DNA from: Acidobacteriota bacterium
Lineage (GTDB): Bacteria; Acidobacteriota; Vicinamibacteria; Vicinamibacterales; UBA2999
Length of the DNA: 47,038 nucleotides
Assembly (NCBI GenBank): GCA_013140775.1
Contig: JABFSA010000004.1
Span: 1 to 47,038, forward strand
Direction of reading: 5' to 3'
The notes under the pieces were generated by a model, which saw nothing but the letters and a program-made list of their open reading frames with translations, was not told the origin of the DNA and ran no database searches. The position numbers were made by a program, and so were the translations under genes. Shown here piece after piece: positions 8,416 through 16,513 of this stretch (position 1 is its first letter; each line of letters starts with the position of its first letter).

Positions 8416-9222
8416 CTACTTGATGAGCGCGCGCTCGAGCCGAGTCATCGCCACCACGAACGCGCCAACACCAACCGTGACGAGATAGACCAGATGCCAC
8501 GCCGTTGCCCAGGAGAATTCGCCGGTGGTGCAGGCTCGCAACAACTCAACGGCGTGGTACAACGGCACGAGTTGCAAGAATCCCTGCACCACGACCGGTA
8601 GCTGCGACACTGGAAAAAAGATGCCACTGAAAAGGAACATGGGCATCACGCCAACGCCCATCACGGTATCGAACTGCTCAACCCTCGTGACGACCGTGGT
8701 GAGACAGAGTGCCATCGCCGAGAGCGAGGCCGCGGTCAGGATGGCCGCCGGCAACGCGAGCACGGCCCACCACGATCGCAAGATCAGCTCGCCCTGCCAC
8801 CACCCCAGCACACCCATCACACCAAGGAACGTCGCCGCATAGGCGGAGCCCCGCGCCAGCGCCCAGATCAGCTCGCCCAGGCCGATGTCGACCACTCGCA
8901 TCGGTGTCGCCAGCACGCCGTCGTAGATCTTCGCGAAATGCAGCTTGAAGAAGATGTTGAAGAAGCCGTCGGTAATCGCGCCGTTCAGGCAACTGCTCGC
9001 AAGCAGTCCTGGCGCAACAAACGCGGCGTATGGCAGCCCGTCGACCGCTGGCACGTACCCACCCAGCCCGAGGCCAAGGCTCAGCAGATAGAACAGGGGC
9101 TCGAAGAAGCCCGACAGGATAACCATCCAGCCGTGGCGGTAGACGATGGCGTTGCGTTGCACCATCCGAATGGCGCGACGCGGCGACGGCATCGCTGCGG
9201 CTAGGTCCACAGCTAGGTCCAT
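8416..9222 (-). CDS. ABC-2 type transporter permease (NodJ-like), second
   Basis: 268 residues with about six hydrophobic segments and the ABC-2 family layout (FFEPLFYLLSLGLGLGGYV near the start, then LFLFSGIFFPVSQLP late). It forms the membrane channel of an exporter with the ATPase at 9995. ATG 9222 is chosen because it overlaps the end of the upstream permease (stop 9213) by 10 bases and gives the standard permease length; the longer frame is just read-through. With the other permease it would make a heterodimeric channel. Cargo is unknown: NodIJ-type systems export lipo-oligosaccharides or small hydrophobic compounds. Confidence 0.87.
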   Translation of the reverse strand: MDLAVDLAAAMPSPRRAIRMVQRNAIVYRHGWMVILSGFFEPLFYLLSLGLGLGGYVPAVDGLPYAAFVAPGLLASSCLNGAITDGFFNIFFKLHFAKIYDGVLATPMRVVDIGLGELIWALARGSAYAATFLGVMGVLGWWQGELILRSWWAVLALPAAILTAASLSAMALCLTTVVTRVEQFDTVMGVGVMPMFLFSGIFFPVSQLPVVVQGFLQLVPLYHAVELLRACTTGEFSWATAWHLVYLVTVGVGAFVVAMTRLERALIK

Positions 9223-9998
9223 AGTCGCCGCCGAAAGATCCAGTAGGCGACGGAGGCCCCGAGGCCAACCATGACCACCAGATACGTCACGTGGATAACC
9301 GCCGCCTGAGCACCAAGCGTCCCAAGCACCAGACCCCTCGTGAGCTCCACTCCGTGAAAGAGCGGCGTCGTCGGAGCCAGCCATCGAATTGGCGCGGGTA
9401 GACGCGTGATCGGGAAGAACACACCCGAGAACAGGAATAGCGGCGTGATCCCGAAGCGGAAGAGCGCATTGAAGTTGGCGCCATCTCTCAACGTGGCTGC
9501 ATACGCCATGACGCACGCGCCAAACGCCAAGCCCGTGAGCACGGCCGCTGCGACCGCTGGAACGAGAGACGCGAGGGTACCGACGCCGAATGCCGCAAGC
9601 ACACAGGCAAACGCAGCGGCCACCATCACGAGCCGAGCGGCCAGCCACAGCAACTCCCCAAGGACGATGGCGCCAACCGACACCGGGGTGGCGAACATGG
9701 CCTCGTAGTTTCGCCGCCAGACCATCTTCCCCACGATAGGGAAACTCGATTCGAAGCTACCGGTCTGCATGCACGTGGACGCCAGGAGCCCTGAGCCAAG
9801 GAACGTCAGGAATGACGCGCCTGCTGGTAGCACCCCTTCGGTTCGCACGAGCGCGCCGACGCCAAGTCCCATCGACAGGAGGAATAGCAGCGGGCTGAGG
9901 AAGCCCATAAACAGTGACCCGCGCCAGACATGCCGATAGACCAGCAGGTTTCGTTGAAACACACACCAGGCCGATCGCAGCAGCGCACCCACGGTCAC
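9213..9998 (-). CDS. ABC-2 type transporter permease (NodJ-like), first
   Basis: 261 residues, with RNLLVYRHVWRGSLFMGFLSP at the N-terminus and about six membrane segments. The loop LFLFSGVFFPITRLP matches the equivalent position in the neighbouring permease (LFLFSGIFFPVSQLP), so the two permeases are paralogues. The start codon at 9998 overlaps the stop of the ATPase gene by four bases (ATGA) and the end overlaps the next permease, so the three are one translationally coupled operon. Confidence 0.9.
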   Translation of the reverse strand: MTVGALLRSAWCVFQRNLLVYRHVWRGSLFMGFLSPLLFLLSMGLGVGALVRTEGVLPAGASFLTFLGSGLLASTCMQTGSFESSFPIVGKMVWRRNYEAMFATPVSVGAIVLGELLWLAARLVMVAAAFACVLAAFGVGTLASLVPAVAAAVLTGLAFGACVMAYAATLRDGANFNALFRFGITPLFLFSGVFFPITRLPAPIRWLAPTTPLFHGVELTRGLVLGTLGAQAAVIHVTYLVVMVGLGASVAYWIFRRRLWT

Positions 9999-10930
9999 TC
10001 GACGAGCGTGCGGCCAGTCAGGCGCAAGAAGACGTCTTCAAGCGAGGCGCGTCGCACGAGCGCGCTCTCGATGGGAATTCCGCGCGTATACACGTGCTCC
10101 AGTGCCCGTTCACCATCAGCCGTGTGGAGTTGCACGCGATCGGGCAATACTTCGATCCGTTCTGCGAGGCCATCCAGGCGACCATCGAGCGACGCGCGTA
10201 TGTCAGGAGACAACCGCAGCTCCAACACCTCCTTCGTGACATAGCGTTCGATCAACTGCCGTGGAGACCCCTCAGCCACGATCGCGGCCTTGTCCATCAC
10301 CACAAGCCGATCACACAGTTGCTCGGCTTCGTCCATGTAGTGGGTGGTCAGGATCACGGTCGCCCCGTCGCGCTTCAGCCGATAGAGCCGTTCCCAAATC
10401 AGATGGCGCGCCTGAGGATCCAGGCCCGTCGTCGGCTCATCGAGCAGGATGAGGTCGGGATTGTTCACGAGGGCTCGAGCAATCGTCACGCGTCGCTTCA
10501 TCCCGCCCGAGAGCGGTTCGACCTTCGAACCAGCCCGGTCGGTGAGCTGGACGAAATCGAGCAACTCCTCCACCCGTGCGCGTGCGACCGCCTTCGGCAC
10601 ATCGAAGTACCGCGCGTACATCTCCAGGTTCTCGCGCACAGTAATCTCGGCATCCAGGTTGTCGAGCTGCGGCACGACACCGAGTTTGGCCTTGATGCGG
10701 CTCGCGTCCCGACGCGGATCCATTCCGAAGATACGAAGCTCGCCAGAGGTTACGGGCGACGCGCACCCGATCATGCGCATCGTGGAGGTCTTACCGGCGC
10801 CGTTGGGTCCGAGGAAGCCGAACGCCTCTCCAGGCTGCACGTCGAAGTCGATGCCGCCGACGGCGGTGAAGGATTCGAAGCGCTTGGTGAGTCGACGCGC
10901 CGACACGAGCGCGCCCTCGCTCGAAGGCAT
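9995..10930 (-). CDS. ABC transporter ATP-binding protein (NodI/DrrA-like)
   Basis: 311 residues. Walker A GPNGAGKT at 41-48, signature LSGGM at 140-144 and Walker B LILLDEP at 160-166 are all intact, followed by the D-loop and switch His (TTHYMDEAEQLCDR). The C-terminal 80 residues are the regulatory tail usual in NodI/DrrA/CcmA-type ATPases. It powers the two ABC-2 permeases encoded immediately downstream with ATGA and 10-base overlaps. The gap up to the divergent TRAP gene at 11216 presumably carries its promoter. Confidence 0.93.
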   Translation of the reverse strand: MPSSEGALVSARRLTKRFESFTAVGGIDFDVQPGEAFGFLGPNGAGKTSTMRMIGCASPVTSGELRIFGMDPRRDASRIKAKLGVVPQLDNLDAEITVRENLEMYARYFDVPKAVARARVEELLDFVQLTDRAGSKVEPLSGGMKRRVTIARALVNNPDLILLDEPTTGLDPQARHLIWERLYRLKRDGATVILTTHYMDEAEQLCDRLVVMDKAAIVAEGSPRQLIERYVTKEVLELRLSPDIRASLDGRLDGLAERIEVLPDRVQLHTADGERALEHVYTRGIPIESALVRRASLEDVFLRLTGRTLVE

Positions 10931-11215
10931 CCGCTATTCTAGCGTCCAGGCCTGCGCTCGTCAGGCCGACCTGGGCTATCGGTTCCCACTCGCATTTCAG
11001 TCCACCGCTGTGCCGATCGACGATGGCGTGGTGTCGCTGTGCCTGTTATCGAGACGTCACCGTCACCGCTCTTGCTACTATCTCGCGAATCGCGGAACGA
11101 TTCGGTCCACAGCGCAACACCGATCGCTGATATCGTTCTCCTGCCTGACATCTGGCTCGGTGTGTCGACCGAGCGGCATGGATGAAGTCCTTTCACGACA
11201 CGCCACGGAGTGATC
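10931..11215. promoter_or_regulatory. Divergent intergenic region with a short inverted repeat
   Basis: 285 bases between the ABC operon (-) and the TRAP protein gene (+), so both promoters should lie here. A 7-base inverted repeat CGAATCG...CGATTCG with a 5-base spacer sits at 11086-11104 and could be an operator. I could not place convincing -35/-10 boxes. Confidence 0.3.
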
Positions 11216-12280
11216 ATGCGAAAGGTCATCACCCGACGTTCGTTTCTCGCTGGCGCGACAGCTGGCACGGCTTCTATATTCGTTCCTCGGGCCGCGGCCA
11301 CTCGAGACCACGCTCGGCTCGACGAAGCTGCCATGCAGCAGAGTCGGGCCCCCATGCACTTCGCGCAGTACCACAACCAGGCGGCCAACAGTTCGCTCCA
11401 CAAGCGTCTGACTGAGATGTGGTCGGCGGTCAGGGCCGAAACCGGCGGCAAGGTGGGCGCAGACGTCTTCGCACTCAACAACAACCTTCCTGGCAGCGAC
11501 CCCGCGGCGCTGAAGATGCTCATGTCGGGCGAGATTCAGTTCTTCACGCTCATGGGTGGAGTCCTTGGCGCGGCCGTTCCGGTTGCTGCGATTCAGCAGG
11601 TCCCGTTCGCCTTTCGCACGGCACCGCAGGCGCATCAGGCGATGGATGGCCCTCTCGGCGCGTACATCGTGCAGGAGATGGCAGTCAAAGGCATCCACGG
11701 TTTCGCCGTTGGTGCCTTGGACAACGGCATGCGCCAGATGACAACTGTCGCCAAGCCCATCGTCGTGCCTGCCCATCTCCAGGGCATGAAGATGCGCGTT
11801 CCCGCGAGTGTCATGTTCAACGACGTGTTCAAGGCACTGGGATGCGTGCCGGTCACCGTGAACAGCATCGACATCCATGCCGCGCTCAAGTCAGGGAAGG
11901 TGGACGCGCAGGAAAACCCGTTGGCTGTCGTGGACGGCTTCAAACTGTACGAAGTCGTCAAGTACGTCAGCATGACCAACCACATGTGGTCGAGCTTCAA
12001 TCAGATGGCACACCTGCCGACGTGGCAGAGCCTCCCCGCCGACGTGCGACAGGTGATCGATCGCAATGTCACCAAGGCTGCTCGAGCACAGCGCGCTGAC
12101 CAGGCAGCGGCAAACGGGCGCCTGCGCGCCGAACTCACCAAGCGCGGGCTGGTCTTCAACGACGTCGATCAGGCGCCGTTCCGAAAGCAGCTGTCAGGGT
12201 TCTATAGGACGTGGAAGGGCGAGCTCGGCACGAAAGCCTGGTCTCTGCTCGAGCAGGCTTCAGGAGCGTCGCTCGCCTAG
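11216..12280 (+). CDS. TRAP transporter substrate-binding protein (DctP family), orphan
   Basis: 354 residues with a twin-arginine signal (TRRSFLAGATAGTASIFVP, near residues 6-24). The family stretches are visible: the GEIQFFTLMGG region, the segment LQGMKMRVPASVMFNDVFKALG and the KSGKVDAQENPLAVV signature with the expected Q-E-N-P. It would bind a small organic acid or related ligand in the periplasm. ATG 11216 is chosen over the GTG at 11210 because GGAG at 11207-11210 is correctly spaced. No DctQ or DctM membrane subunit is visible nearby, so it must work with a distant permease or act as a sensor. It ends 16 bases from the convergent amidohydrolase. Confidence 0.88.
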   Translation: MRKVITRRSFLAGATAGTASIFVPRAAATRDHARLDEAAMQQSRAPMHFAQYHNQAANSSLHKRLTEMWSAVRAETGGKVGADVFALNNNLPGSDPAALKMLMSGEIQFFTLMGGVLGAAVPVAAIQQVPFAFRTAPQAHQAMDGPLGAYIVQEMAVKGIHGFAVGALDNGMRQMTTVAKPIVVPAHLQGMKMRVPASVMFNDVFKALGCVPVTVNSIDIHAALKSGKVDAQENPLAVVDGFKLYEVVKYVSMTNHMWSSFNQMAHLPTWQSLPADVRQVIDRNVTKAARAQRADQAAANGRLRAELTKRGLVFNDVDQAPFRKQLSGFYRTWKGELGTKAWSLLEQASGASLA

Positions 12281-12296
12281 GAGCGTCCCTTCCCCT

Positions 12297-13988
12297 TTAT
12301 CGCGCGGCTGTCGCCGGCTTGGCGGCGGCGTCGTAGACGACCCGGCCGCCGACCATCGTCAGCAGCACGTTGATGTCCTTGATCTGATCCGCGGGGACGG
12401 TGAGATAGTCGCGGTCGATCACGATGAGATCCGCGAACTTGCCGTTCTGGATCGACCCCAGGTCTGCTTCGCGGAACAAGAGGAAGGCGTTGTTCCGCGT
12501 GTGCCCGATGAGTGCGGCCTCGCGCGAAATCGTATGCGTGTTGACGACCGTGCCTCCCACCATCTTGCCGGTCACCGCCCACCACAGCGTATAGAAGGGC
12601 TGGTACACGTTGACCTCGAAGCAGTCGCATTGGAAGCCCCACTTGATGCCGCTGTCCTGTATTTCTCTCAAGGGCGGCATGGCGAACGCCTTGTCCCCGT
12701 GCACGCGGTGAATCAGTCCGCCCATGGTCAGGCTCGCAGAGCGCACGCCGATGGCCATGTTCAGCTTCTTCATCCGCTCGATCTGCGCCGGCGTTACGCC
12801 TTCCATGTGCATCAGCATCCAGCGGAACGGCCGGATGGAGATCCCCTGGCTCTGTAGCTTTTCGAGCTGTATTAATTTGCCCTCGATGTTTTCGGTGGTC
12901 TGCGAATGGTTGAACGCCTGGATGCCCGCCTTGGCAACCTCGCCGGCGAAGCGACCCCACAGATCCCACTGTGCCTGCGGCACCGGCTGTTGCGTGGCGG
13001 AGTAGAGGTCATCTGCGCCAGCGCCGGGCCAGCCCTCCCCCCAGTTGGTACGATCGCTCCACTCGTCTCCGTCGTGGTACTTGAGCGTCCGGATCAGCGC
13101 GAACTGCTTCTCGATGGCTTCGGCGCCGCGTCCCCCGGGCGCGGTCTGCTGGCAGAAAAACCGCATGCGCTTCAGGTCGCGGTGCAACTCCTCCCACTGA
13201 CAACTACCGCCCGAGGATGTGAGTCCAGCCCTGTTGAGATCGTCCATCATGACGATGCTGCTGGCGCGGATCACCTCATCCGATAGGCCCCGCACGCGTT
13301 CTCCGTTCGGAGCATCCAACCACTGGCCCGCGTCTCTGACGATGGCGCCCCCGCCATGGACGACCCCAGTCGCCCGTCCGTTCGCATCGCGCACGATCCC
13401 CGGGTCGGTCATCTTTTCGAGCCCGGTCATCTCGATCGCCTTGCTGTTGACGAAGGTCTCTGCGCGGCTCGCCTGGATGTAAACGGGGTTGTCCGGAGAG
13501 TACTTGTCCAGTTCCTCGCGGGTGAACAGTCTCTTGTCGTCCATGAACTGGTCGTTCGACCAGCCACCGTAGTTGTAGACCCATTTGCCGGGCCCGGCTT
13601 TCTGCCCCCAGGCGCGGATCTTCTCGAGCGCCTCCTTCCGCGACGTGATCCCGTCTAGCCGAAGCTCCATTGCCCAGTACGCGCCTTCCTCCTGGAAATG
13701 GGCGTGATTGTCGATGAAGCCGGGCAATACGGCGCGGCCGCGGAGGTCGATCCGCCGCGTGGCGGGGCCGGCGAGACGCGTGATGTCGGCGGTGGACCCG
13801 ACGGCCACGATGCGATCCCCGCGCACTGCCACCGCCTGGGCAATCGAGAACTGATCATCGACGGTGATGATCTTGCCGTTGGTCAGGATCGTGTCCGCGG
13901 GCTGCTGCTGTGCGGATGCCGTCTGCTGGATGGCGATGGAGCTCGCGACGGCCGCTGCGACCAGCGACGCCAGAAGTAGTGGCCTCAT
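12297..13988 (-). CDS. Exported amidohydrolase (YtcJ-like)
   Basis: 563 residues with a signal peptide (PLLLASLVAAAVASSIAI...ASAQQQ), then the amidohydrolase pattern: TNGKIITVDD, RAVLPGFIDNHAHFQEEG with metal ligands H95 and H97, a central barrel, and the C-terminal composite-domain strands ending in a FADLIVIDRDYLTVP segment. This is the YtcJ/amidohydrolase-3 type, metal-dependent hydrolases of unknown amide or formamide substrates. Export is unusual for the general family but common in environmental bacteria. It is followed upstream on the same strand by a second amidohydrolase, so the two could act in one degradation route. Confidence 0.9.
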   Translation of the reverse strand: MRPLLLASLVAAAVASSIAIQQTASAQQQPADTILTNGKIITVDDQFSIAQAVAVRGDRIVAVGSTADITRLAGPATRRIDLRGRAVLPGFIDNHAHFQEEGAYWAMELRLDGITSRKEALEKIRAWGQKAGPGKWVYNYGGWSNDQFMDDKRLFTREELDKYSPDNPVYIQASRAETFVNSKAIEMTGLEKMTDPGIVRDANGRATGVVHGGGAIVRDAGQWLDAPNGERVRGLSDEVIRASSIVMMDDLNRAGLTSSGGSCQWEELHRDLKRMRFFCQQTAPGGRGAEAIEKQFALIRTLKYHDGDEWSDRTNWGEGWPGAGADDLYSATQQPVPQAQWDLWGRFAGEVAKAGIQAFNHSQTTENIEGKLIQLEKLQSQGISIRPFRWMLMHMEGVTPAQIERMKKLNMAIGVRSASLTMGGLIHRVHGDKAFAMPPLREIQDSGIKWGFQCDCFEVNVYQPFYTLWWAVTGKMVGGTVVNTHTISREAALIGHTRNNAFLLFREADLGSIQNGKFADLIVIDRDYLTVPADQIKDINVLLTMVGGRVVYDAAAKPATAAR

Positions 13989-14079
13989 GTGTATTTCCTC
14001 GTGTCTTCAGGCCCAGTTGAGACCTACCGGTTCCAACCCTCTCTTATTCTTTTGTGGCCAGAAACTCGCACTCGCGTTC

Positions 14080-15204
14080 TCACAGTTTCAGCAGCTTGAC
14101 CAGATTGCCCCCGAGAATCATCTCCTTCTGGGCGTCGGGAATCTCCGCCTTCAGGATGTTGTCGATCGCGTCGGGCCAGTTGTAGATCGGGATGTCCGTT
14201 CCATACACCACCTGGGTCGGGCCGGACTTCGCCACCAGATGCCGTATGTCTTCGGGCGAGAAGACCATGGAATCAACGAGCAACTGGTCCTTGAAATATT
14301 CCGCTGGTCGTTTCTTGTTGAGGCAATTGGAACCGGCGCGGACATCGCAGGCGACGTCGGTACGTCCGAGGTACGACGGTAGATAGCCGCCGCCGTGCGC
14401 GCCGATGACCCGCAGATTCGGGAACTTGTCCAGCGTCCCGCCGTGAATCAGGTGGGAGAAAAACACCGTCGTCTCGAGCGGATTGCCAATGATGTTGCCG
14501 AGGGCGCCCCGTGTTCCCTCCCAGGCATCCGCTTTCAGGACGTTCTCGGCGCCGCCGGGATGTTCGAACACCGGCACCTGGAGCTCATTGGCCTTCGCCC
14601 AGAAGGGGTCGTACTTGGGGTCCGCGAGCGACTCAAGGTTGACATGTCCACCGAGCGATGCGCCTCGGAAGCCGAGCGTCTTGACTGCGTAGTCGAGCTG
14701 CGCCGCCGCAAGGTCGGGAAACTGCATCGAAGGCGACGTCAGGCCGACGAAGCGATCCGAGTGCGCCTTGCACCACGCCGCTATCCCGGTATCGTGCGCA
14801 CGTACGATCTTGTCGGCCAGGGCGCGATCTTTGATCGCGTACCACCAGTAGCCATTGACGCTGATGGCCTGCACATCGATGCCGCGCCTGTCCATTTCCC
14901 AGATGCGTTCGGGCCCCATGGGCCGGCCGCCGCCCTCGCCGGCGAATTCAGTCCCCTTCAGGAGCTGCTCGACCTCGGGAACCGTGACATGCGCGTGCAC
15001 GTCCACGACGCGCACGCGACGTCCTCCCACCTGAACGATCCGGCGTTGCACCGGACCGGTAGGCGGCTCCACCACCAGGCGCGGTCCCTGCCCGCGTCCG
15101 CCGCCCCGCCCTTGTGCGTTGACATCCAGCACGCCACGGCCGACGGCAAACATCCCGGCCGCCGCACCCGCCATGGTTCTGATAAACGTCCTCCGATGTG
15201 ACAT
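14080..15204 (-). CDS. Tat-exported amidohydrolase-2 / ACMSD-like metal-dependent hydrolase
   Basis: 374 residues with a HRRTFIRTMAGAAAG twin-arginine-type signal and a Gly/Arg-rich linker (QGRGGGRGQG). The metal-binding start of the TIM barrel is VVDVHAHV (H70, H72); later likely ligand regions are the HPGGAENV and HLIHGG segments and a late Asp in YGTDIPIYNWP. This matches the amidohydrolase-2 family, which includes aminocarboxymuconate-semialdehyde decarboxylase and related non-oxidative decarboxylases, so decarboxylation or hydrolysis of an aromatic-derived acid is plausible. It is spaced 91 bases from the YtcJ-like gene. Confidence 0.9.
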   Translation of the reverse strand: MSHRRTFIRTMAGAAAGMFAVGRGVLDVNAQGRGGGRGQGPRLVVEPPTGPVQRRIVQVGGRRVRVVDVHAHVTVPEVEQLLKGTEFAGEGGGRPMGPERIWEMDRRGIDVQAISVNGYWWYAIKDRALADKIVRAHDTGIAAWCKAHSDRFVGLTSPSMQFPDLAAAQLDYAVKTLGFRGASLGGHVNLESLADPKYDPFWAKANELQVPVFEHPGGAENVLKADAWEGTRGALGNIIGNPLETTVFFSHLIHGGTLDKFPNLRVIGAHGGGYLPSYLGRTDVACDVRAGSNCLNKKRPAEYFKDQLLVDSMVFSPEDIRHLVAKSGPTQVVYGTDIPIYNWPDAIDNILKAEIPDAQKEMILGGNLVKLLKL

Positions 15205-15390
15205 CGTCCCTCCGTGTTTGTGACTACGTGGTCTCGCCCTGCACTACCTTGGTGGATACTCGCACTATTTCTTGCTCTCAGGAACAACTTACGACCCTCA
15301 AGGCACCTATGTTGACGCTCCCGCTACCAGTAGACGATTTGCGCACGAACGTATGGAGGACTCTGGTGACGGTGATCGTTTGTCGCGCTT

Positions 15391-16416
15391 TCACGCCTGG
15401 CGCCAGCCAAGTTGCGGAGCGACGTACTTGAGGATGCTTTCGAAGACGTGCGCGTTGTAGTCGACGCCCAACTGATTAGGAATTGTGAGGAGCAGTGTGT
15501 CGGCGGCCGCAATCGCCTCGTCCGCCGCGAGCTGTTCGATCAGCACGTCGGGCTCAGCGGCGTAGGAGCGACCGAAGATCGCCCGCATGTTGTCGATGTA
15601 ACCCACCTGGTCCTGATCGCGGACGCCTCGGCCGAAGTACTCTCGGTCGCGATCATCGACGAGCGGGAAGATACTGCGGCTGACGGACACGCGGGGCTCC
15701 CGCGTGTGTCCGGCTTCTCGCCATGCCTCCCGGTAGGCGTCGATCTGCTTGCGTTGCTGCACATGCAGGGGTTCAAACGACTCATCCGCCTTCAACGTCG
15801 AGCTCTGGAGATTCATCCCCAGTTTTGCGGCCCAGACGGACGTCGAGTTGGAACTCGCACCCCACCAGATGCGCTCGCGCAACCCCGGTGAGTAGGGTTC
15901 GATCCGCAGCAATCCTGGAGGATTTGGAAACATCGGTCGCGGGTTGGGTTCCGCGAATCCCTCACCCTTCAACACGTCGAGGAACGTCGTGGCATGGCGG
16001 CGCGCCATGTCAGCGTCGGTCTCGCCCTCTCGTGGTGTGTGGCCGAAATGTCGCCACCCATCGATCACCTGTTCGGGCGACCCGCGGCTTATCCCGAGTT
16101 GCAGCCGGCCACCCGCGATGAGATCCGCCGCGCCGGCGTCTTCAGCCATGTACATCGGGTTCTCGTAGCGCATGTCAATGACGGCTGTCCCGATCTCGAT
16201 CGTGCGCGTACGCGCACCAACCGCAGCGAGCAACGGGAATGGCGAACCGAGCTGGCGGGCAAAGTGGTGCACGCGGAAGTACGCGCCATCGAGCCCCAGC
16301 GCCTCAGCAGTCACCGCGAGGTCGATCGACTGCAGCAGGACGTCGGACGCCGTCCGCGCCATGGAACCCGATGCCGGTGTCCAGTGACCAAACGAAAGAA
16401 ACCCGATCCTCTTCAC
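15391..16416 (-). CDS. LLM-class flavin-dependent oxidoreductase
   Basis: 341 residues beginning MKRIGFLSFGHW, with the luciferase-like barrel features GLDGAYFRVHHFARQLGSP, IEIGTAVIDMRYENP and the RLQLGISRGSPEQVIDGW segment. It would use FMN or F420 for a cytoplasmic oxidation; there is no signal peptide. GTG 16416 is preferred to the more upstream GTG at 16434 because AAGGA stands six bases ahead of it and family members start at this point. It lies divergent from the receptor at 16514, leaving about 100 bases for both promoters. Confidence 0.88.
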   Translation of the reverse strand: MKRIGFLSFGHWTPASGSMARTASDVLLQSIDLAVTAEALGLDGAYFRVHHFARQLGSPFPLLAAVGARTRTIEIGTAVIDMRYENPMYMAEDAGAADLIAGGRLQLGISRGSPEQVIDGWRHFGHTPREGETDADMARRHATTFLDVLKGEGFAEPNPRPMFPNPPGLLRIEPYSPGLRERIWWGASSNSTSVWAAKLGMNLQSSTLKADESFEPLHVQQRKQIDAYREAWREAGHTREPRVSVSRSIFPLVDDRDREYFGRGVRDQDQVGYIDNMRAIFGRSYAAEPDVLIEQLAADEAIAAADTLLLTIPNQLGVDYNAHVFESILKYVAPQLGWRQA

Positions 16417-16459
16417 GCCGATCCTTTCTAACACGCCGGCCGGTTGGCGGCGTGCCGTG

Positions 16460-16468
16460 TGTTATAAG
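16460..16468 (+). promoter_or_regulatory. Extended -10 promoter box for the receptor at 16514
   Basis: TGTTATAAG contains a TATAAG hexamer preceded by the TGn of an extended -10 element, about 45 bases before the receptor ATG. No good -35 hexamer is visible, which is tolerated in extended -10 promoters. Prediction by eye only. Confidence 0.4.
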
Positions 16469-16513
16469 TTTCGGTTGGAACAACGTTCAATAACCTCTCA
16501 CGGAGGAGCACGT

